From: Phycisphaerae bacterium
GTDB lineage: Bacteria; Planctomycetota; Phycisphaerae; UBA1845; UTPLA1
Reading direction: 5' to 3'
Assembly (NCBI GenBank): GCA_029259995.1
Contig: JAJDEC010000431.1
Span: 1 to 8,112, forward strand
Length of the DNA stretch: 8,112 nt
The position numbers and the translations under genes are program-made. A model generated the notes under the pieces. The model had not been told where the DNA came from and did not search any database. It worked only from the letters and a program-made list of their open reading frames with translations. Position 1 is the first letter of the stretch, and every line of letters begins with the position of its first letter. Shown one piece after another: positions 5,882 to 8,112 of this stretch.

Positions 5882-5927
5882 TCAGGGTAAAAGTAAGACT
5901 AAACGAGAGTTGGGACGGCGCATCTAG

Positions 5928-7268
5928 ATGGACAAACAGCTTAATCTCCCCAAGGCATTTGCAGATCTTGGAATTGAAACGCCGATTCTTCAGGCGTTGG
6001 CGGTCATGGGTTACGAGACGCCCTCACCGATTCAGGAAGAATTGATTCCGCCGGTTCTCAGCGGGCGCGATGTGCTGGGCCAGGCGCGGACGGGAACGGG
6101 GAAGACAGCCGCATTTGGTATTCCCGTTTGCCAGAACATCGATCCGCAAGGTCGACTCCAGGCAATGATTCTTACGCCCACGCGGGAACTCGCAGCGCAG
6201 GTGCTGGGCCAACTTCGTCGCATCTGCAAGTTTCTCAGTCTGCATTGCGTTCCGGTCTACGGCGGAACGAACATGCGAGGTCAGATTCGCGAACTCGGAC
6301 GAAAGCCGCATATTATCGTCGGGACGCCGGGGCGCGTGATGGACATGATGTCGCGCGGGGCGCTGAATTTCGACGAGCTGAAGTTCGCCGTGCTCGACGA
6401 AGTCGACCGAATGCTCGACATCGGATTCCGCGACGACATTCGCAAGATCCTCGGGGGCATTCGCAACGAACATCAGACTGTGTTCGTTTCCGCGACGCTG
6501 GAGGGCGAAGTCAAGCGGTTGGCGATGCGATACATGCATGAGCCCGTGGAACTCAATGTTTCGCAGGATCAGCTGACGGTTTCGGAAATCACTCAGCAAT
6601 ATGCAGTCGTCGAGCCGCAAAAGAAGTTTCGCCTGCTCATGCACGTTCTGAAACAGGAAGAGCCCAAGCTGGCGATCATCTTCACGCGAACCAAGCATGG
6701 CGCAAAGAAACTCGCGAAGCAGCTGCATGCCGCCGGGTTTCTCGCCAAGGAGATTCACGGCGATCTCGTGCAGCAGAAGCGCGAGAAAGTCATGGAGCGC
6801 TTTCGAAAACACCATATTCCGATCCTCGTGGCGACGGATCTTGCATCACGCGGGATCGACGTGTCGGGCATCACGCACATCGTCAACTACGACATGCCGG
6901 ACGATGCAGAAGTCTATGTGCATCGGATCGGTCGGACAGCACGGATGGGCGCGACAGGCATGGCAATCTCCTTCGTTGCGCCGGATCAGGGCGAAGTCCT
7001 GACGAAGATCGAGATGCTCATCAACGAAGAGATTGGTCGATTGGACATGGACGGTTTTGAGTCGGCCACGCTGACGCCGCAGAAGCGCCCCGATTCCGAG
7101 AGTCGCCCGAGAAGCGAATCACCTCGCCGATTCGGATCCGATTCGAAGGCCGCTCCCGCGGAAAGGGCGGCGACGCCGACCCAAAAGTCCGATGGCGATC
7201 GAGCGCCAGAGAAGGCTGCGAAAGCGCGTCCGTTGTTCGTGAAGTTGCCTCCGCGTCACAAACGTTGA
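5928..7268 (+). CDS. DEAD-box family ATP-dependent RNA helicase (RhlE-like), motif II DEVD
   Basis: An RNA-dependent ATPase that remodels structured RNA, probably in mRNA decay, ribosome assembly or cold adaptation. All helicase motifs are in order over 446 residues: Q-motif PSPIQ (32-36) with upstream F11, Walker A ARTGTGKT (53-60), PTRELA (84-89), GG (112-113), TPGR (133-136), motif II DEVD (157-160) in place of DEAD, SAT (188-190), IIFTRT (250-255), HGDL (277-280), ATDLASRGIDV (302-312) and motif VI HRIGRTARMG (332-341), with Ala where Gly is usual in GRTGR. The catalytic Asp-Glu pair and both motif VI arginines are intact, so activity is expected. Residues 380-446 form a charged, Pro/Ser/Lys/Arg-rich tail ending in LPPRHKR, probably disordered and RNA-binding. 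The start agrees with family N-termini; no strong ribosome binding site is seen. A promoter candidate lies at 5853-5881. The exact subfamily (RhlE, CshA or other) is uncertain. Confidence 0.96.
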   Translation: MDKQLNLPKAFADLGIETPILQALAVMGYETPSPIQEELIPPVLSGRDVLGQARTGTGKTAAFGIPVCQNIDPQGRLQAMILTPTRELAAQVLGQLRRICKFLSLHCVPVYGGTNMRGQIRELGRKPHIIVGTPGRVMDMMSRGALNFDELKFAVLDEVDRMLDIGFRDDIRKILGGIRNEHQTVFVSATLEGEVKRLAMRYMHEPVELNVSQDQLTVSEITQQYAVVEPQKKFRLLMHVLKQEEPKLAIIFTRTKHGAKKLAKQLHAAGFLAKEIHGDLVQQKREKVMERFRKHHIPILVATDLASRGIDVSGITHIVNYDMPDDAEVYVHRIGRTARMGATGMAISFVAPDQGEVLTKIEMLINEEIGRLDMDGFESATLTPQKRPDSESRPRSESPRRFGSDSKAAPAERAATPTQKSDGDRAPEKAAKARPLFVKLPPRHKR

Positions 7269-7270
7269 TC

Positions 7271-7298
7271 GGGTTGAGGGCAGCGCATTTCTCAACTC
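7271..7298. terminator. Weak inverted repeat between helicase and ubiX stops
   Basis: GTTGAG (7273-7278) pairs with CTCAAC (7291-7296), extendable by one G-U and one G-C pair, around a 12-base loop. It begins just after the helicase stop at 7268 and overlaps the convergent ubiX stop at 7292. With no T-run and a large loop, a shared terminator is only a possibility. Confidence 0.25.
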
Positions 7299-7891
7299 GT
7301 CGAATCCGCATCCGGCTCCCAGCGGGTCTTGAGATCGTGGGCGACGCCTACAAGATCGCAGAGTTTGCCCACGACAAAATCAACCAGTTCGTTGATGCTT
7401 GTGGGCTTCAGGTAGAAGCCGGGCGCGGCAGGGCAGATGATTCCGCCGGCGCGACTGATTCGCCCCATACTCTCCAATTCAATCGGCGATAGCGGCATTT
7501 CCCGCGGGACAATGACCAGGCGGCGAGCCTCTTTCAAATGAACGGCGGCGGCTCGGGAGATGAGATTTCCGCCGAGACCGGCGGCGACTTCGCCGAGCGT
7601 GTTGCTGCTGCAAGGGCAGATGATCATCGCGTCCGTCAGGAACGAGCCGGATGCGAGGACGTCACCGACATCTCGGTAGGAGTGCGCCGTGATGCGGTCG
7701 GCGAGGGCGTTGCCGACGAGCGCTTGCGGCGTAGGGTCCGCGATGTCCATTTCGTCGAGGAACAGCCGGCGACCGTACGGGGAGATGACGAGATGGACGT
7801 CGCAGCGTTGCTGCGCGAGCACCTCCAGAAGCCGTCGGGCGTAGGGCGCCCCGCTTGCTCCCGTAACTGCGACAACGATGCGCTTCGACAT
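7292..7891 (-). CDS. ubiX: UbiX-family flavin prenyltransferase
   Basis: UbiX joins dimethylallyl phosphate to FMN to make prenylated FMN, the cofactor of UbiD-type decarboxylases; it is a soluble cytosolic flavoprotein, dodecameric in known cases. The 199-residue length fits (E. coli UbiX 189). Visible hallmarks: VVAVTGASGAPYARRLLEVL (6-25) with the FMN-binding GASG loop, ISPYGRR (36-42), CPCSSNTLGEVAAGLGGNLI (92-111), the active-site stretch VPREMPLSPIELESM (128-142), GGIICPAAPGFYLKP (149-163) with the conserved Tyr160, and the terminal HDLKTRW (185-191). The ATG at 7891 has AGAAGGA five bases upstream. It lies 62 bases downstream of a TPR-like gene on the same strand and may be co-transcribed with it. 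No ubiD is in the window, so the decarboxylase partner and pathway (quinone synthesis or other) are unknown. Archaeal-type or aromatic-acid decarboxylase subunit B annotations refer to the same family. Confidence 0.95.
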   Translation of the reverse strand: MSKRIVVAVTGASGAPYARRLLEVLAQQRCDVHLVISPYGRRLFLDEMDIADPTPQALVGNALADRITAHSYRDVGDVLASGSFLTDAMIICPCSSNTLGEVAAGLGGNLISRAAAVHLKEARRLVIVPREMPLSPIELESMGRISRAGGIICPAAPGFYLKPTSINELVDFVVGKLCDLVGVAHDLKTRWEPDADSTS

Positions 7892-7953
7892 GTGGGTCCT
7901 TCTGACAGGTTTCGTTGGAACGAGAATTCACGGAGTTGCGAGAACGCGTCGGC

Positions 7954-8112
7954 TCATGCGCCCGCCTGCATCAGGATGGAGAGCGCGCCGATGCGATCAC
8001 GGGCGTCGATTGCCCAGCAACTGTCCGGATACGCCTTGATCAATTCTTCAAACACTTCCCGCGATTCGGCCAGCAAGTGATCTTCCTGCTGGGCGTCAGC
8101 GAGATAATAGTA
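7954..8112 (-). CDS. C-terminal end of a TPR-like protein, cut by the right edge
   Basis: The minus-strand frame is open from the window edge and ends in TGA at 7954-7956, giving 52 residues. The stretch AESREVFEELIKAYPDSCWAI followed by DARDRIGAL has the helix-turn-helix spacing and the A-Y-P-x-S signature of tetratricopeptide-like repeats, as in BamD or YbgF-type proteins. The chain ends shortly after in LMQAGA. The rest lies outside the window, so neither localisation nor function can be given. It precedes ubiX on the same strand with a 62-base gap. Confidence 0.65.
   Translation of the reverse strand, partial: YYYLADAQQEDHLLAESREVFEELIKAYPDSCWAIDARDRIGALSILMQAGA

Noticed and set aside
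6024..6815. A 263-codon minus-strand open frame inside the helicase
   Set aside because: It lies entirely antisense to the helicase and has no recognisable domain; a GC-bias shadow.
7538..8080. A 180-codon plus-strand open frame opposite ubiX
   Set aside because: It is antisense to ubiX and to the TPR-like end, and its composition (Arg, Asp, Glu, Val rich) is typical of shadow frames.

Overview
The window is chromosomal DNA from a moderately GC-rich bacterium. It carries eight complete protein genes and two genes cut by the window edges. They sit mostly as single genes or pairs with frequent strand switches. There are no RNA genes, insertion sequences, integrases or CRISPR arrays that I can recognise. 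The short-operon layout, many starts without a Shine-Dalgarno sequence, and several small lineage-type hypothetical proteins (one with a C-terminal membrane anchor) suggest a Planctomycetota-like organism. That placement is an impression from gene style, not a search result.

Layout. 1-142 (-) is the possible N-terminal part of a gene running off the left edge. 143-793 is a long stretch without a convincing gene; it contains a 9-bp hairpin and a dense cluster of GTTTGC/GCAAAC hexamers. 794-1519 (-) is a class I SAM-dependent methyltransferase, divergent from 1640-2685 (+), a two-gene unit encoding the two halves of an Alg14/Alg13-type split glycosyltransferase joined by a 4-base GTGA overlap. 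A tandem pair of hairpins (2714-2754) separates this unit from a convergent unknown gene (2810-3358, -). That gene is divergent from queA (3546-4601, +), with a near-perfect palindrome between the two. queA ends 10 bases from a convergent gene for a membrane-anchored unknown protein (4612-5184, -). After a hairpin-bearing gap comes a small tail-anchored unknown protein (5349-5744, -). It is divergent from a DEAD-box-family RNA helicase (5928-7268, +) whose motif II reads DEVD. The right end holds a UbiX-type flavin prenyltransferase (7292-7891, -), 62 bases downstream of the C-terminal end of a TPR-like protein that runs off the window.

How the genes may work together. The only clear functional partnership is the Alg14/Alg13 pair: membrane or acceptor-binding half plus nucleotide-sugar-binding half, probably acting in surface polysaccharide or lipid-linked glycan synthesis. 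The divergent methyltransferase may belong to the same glycan context. queA (queuosine tRNA modification), the RNA helicase and ubiX (prenylated FMN cofactor) are housekeeping functions with no evident link to each other. I do not see a convincing new multi-gene system. The most unusual items are the hexamer cluster at 641-743, the tandem hairpins, the palindrome before queA, the DEVD helicase motif and the unassigned proteins.
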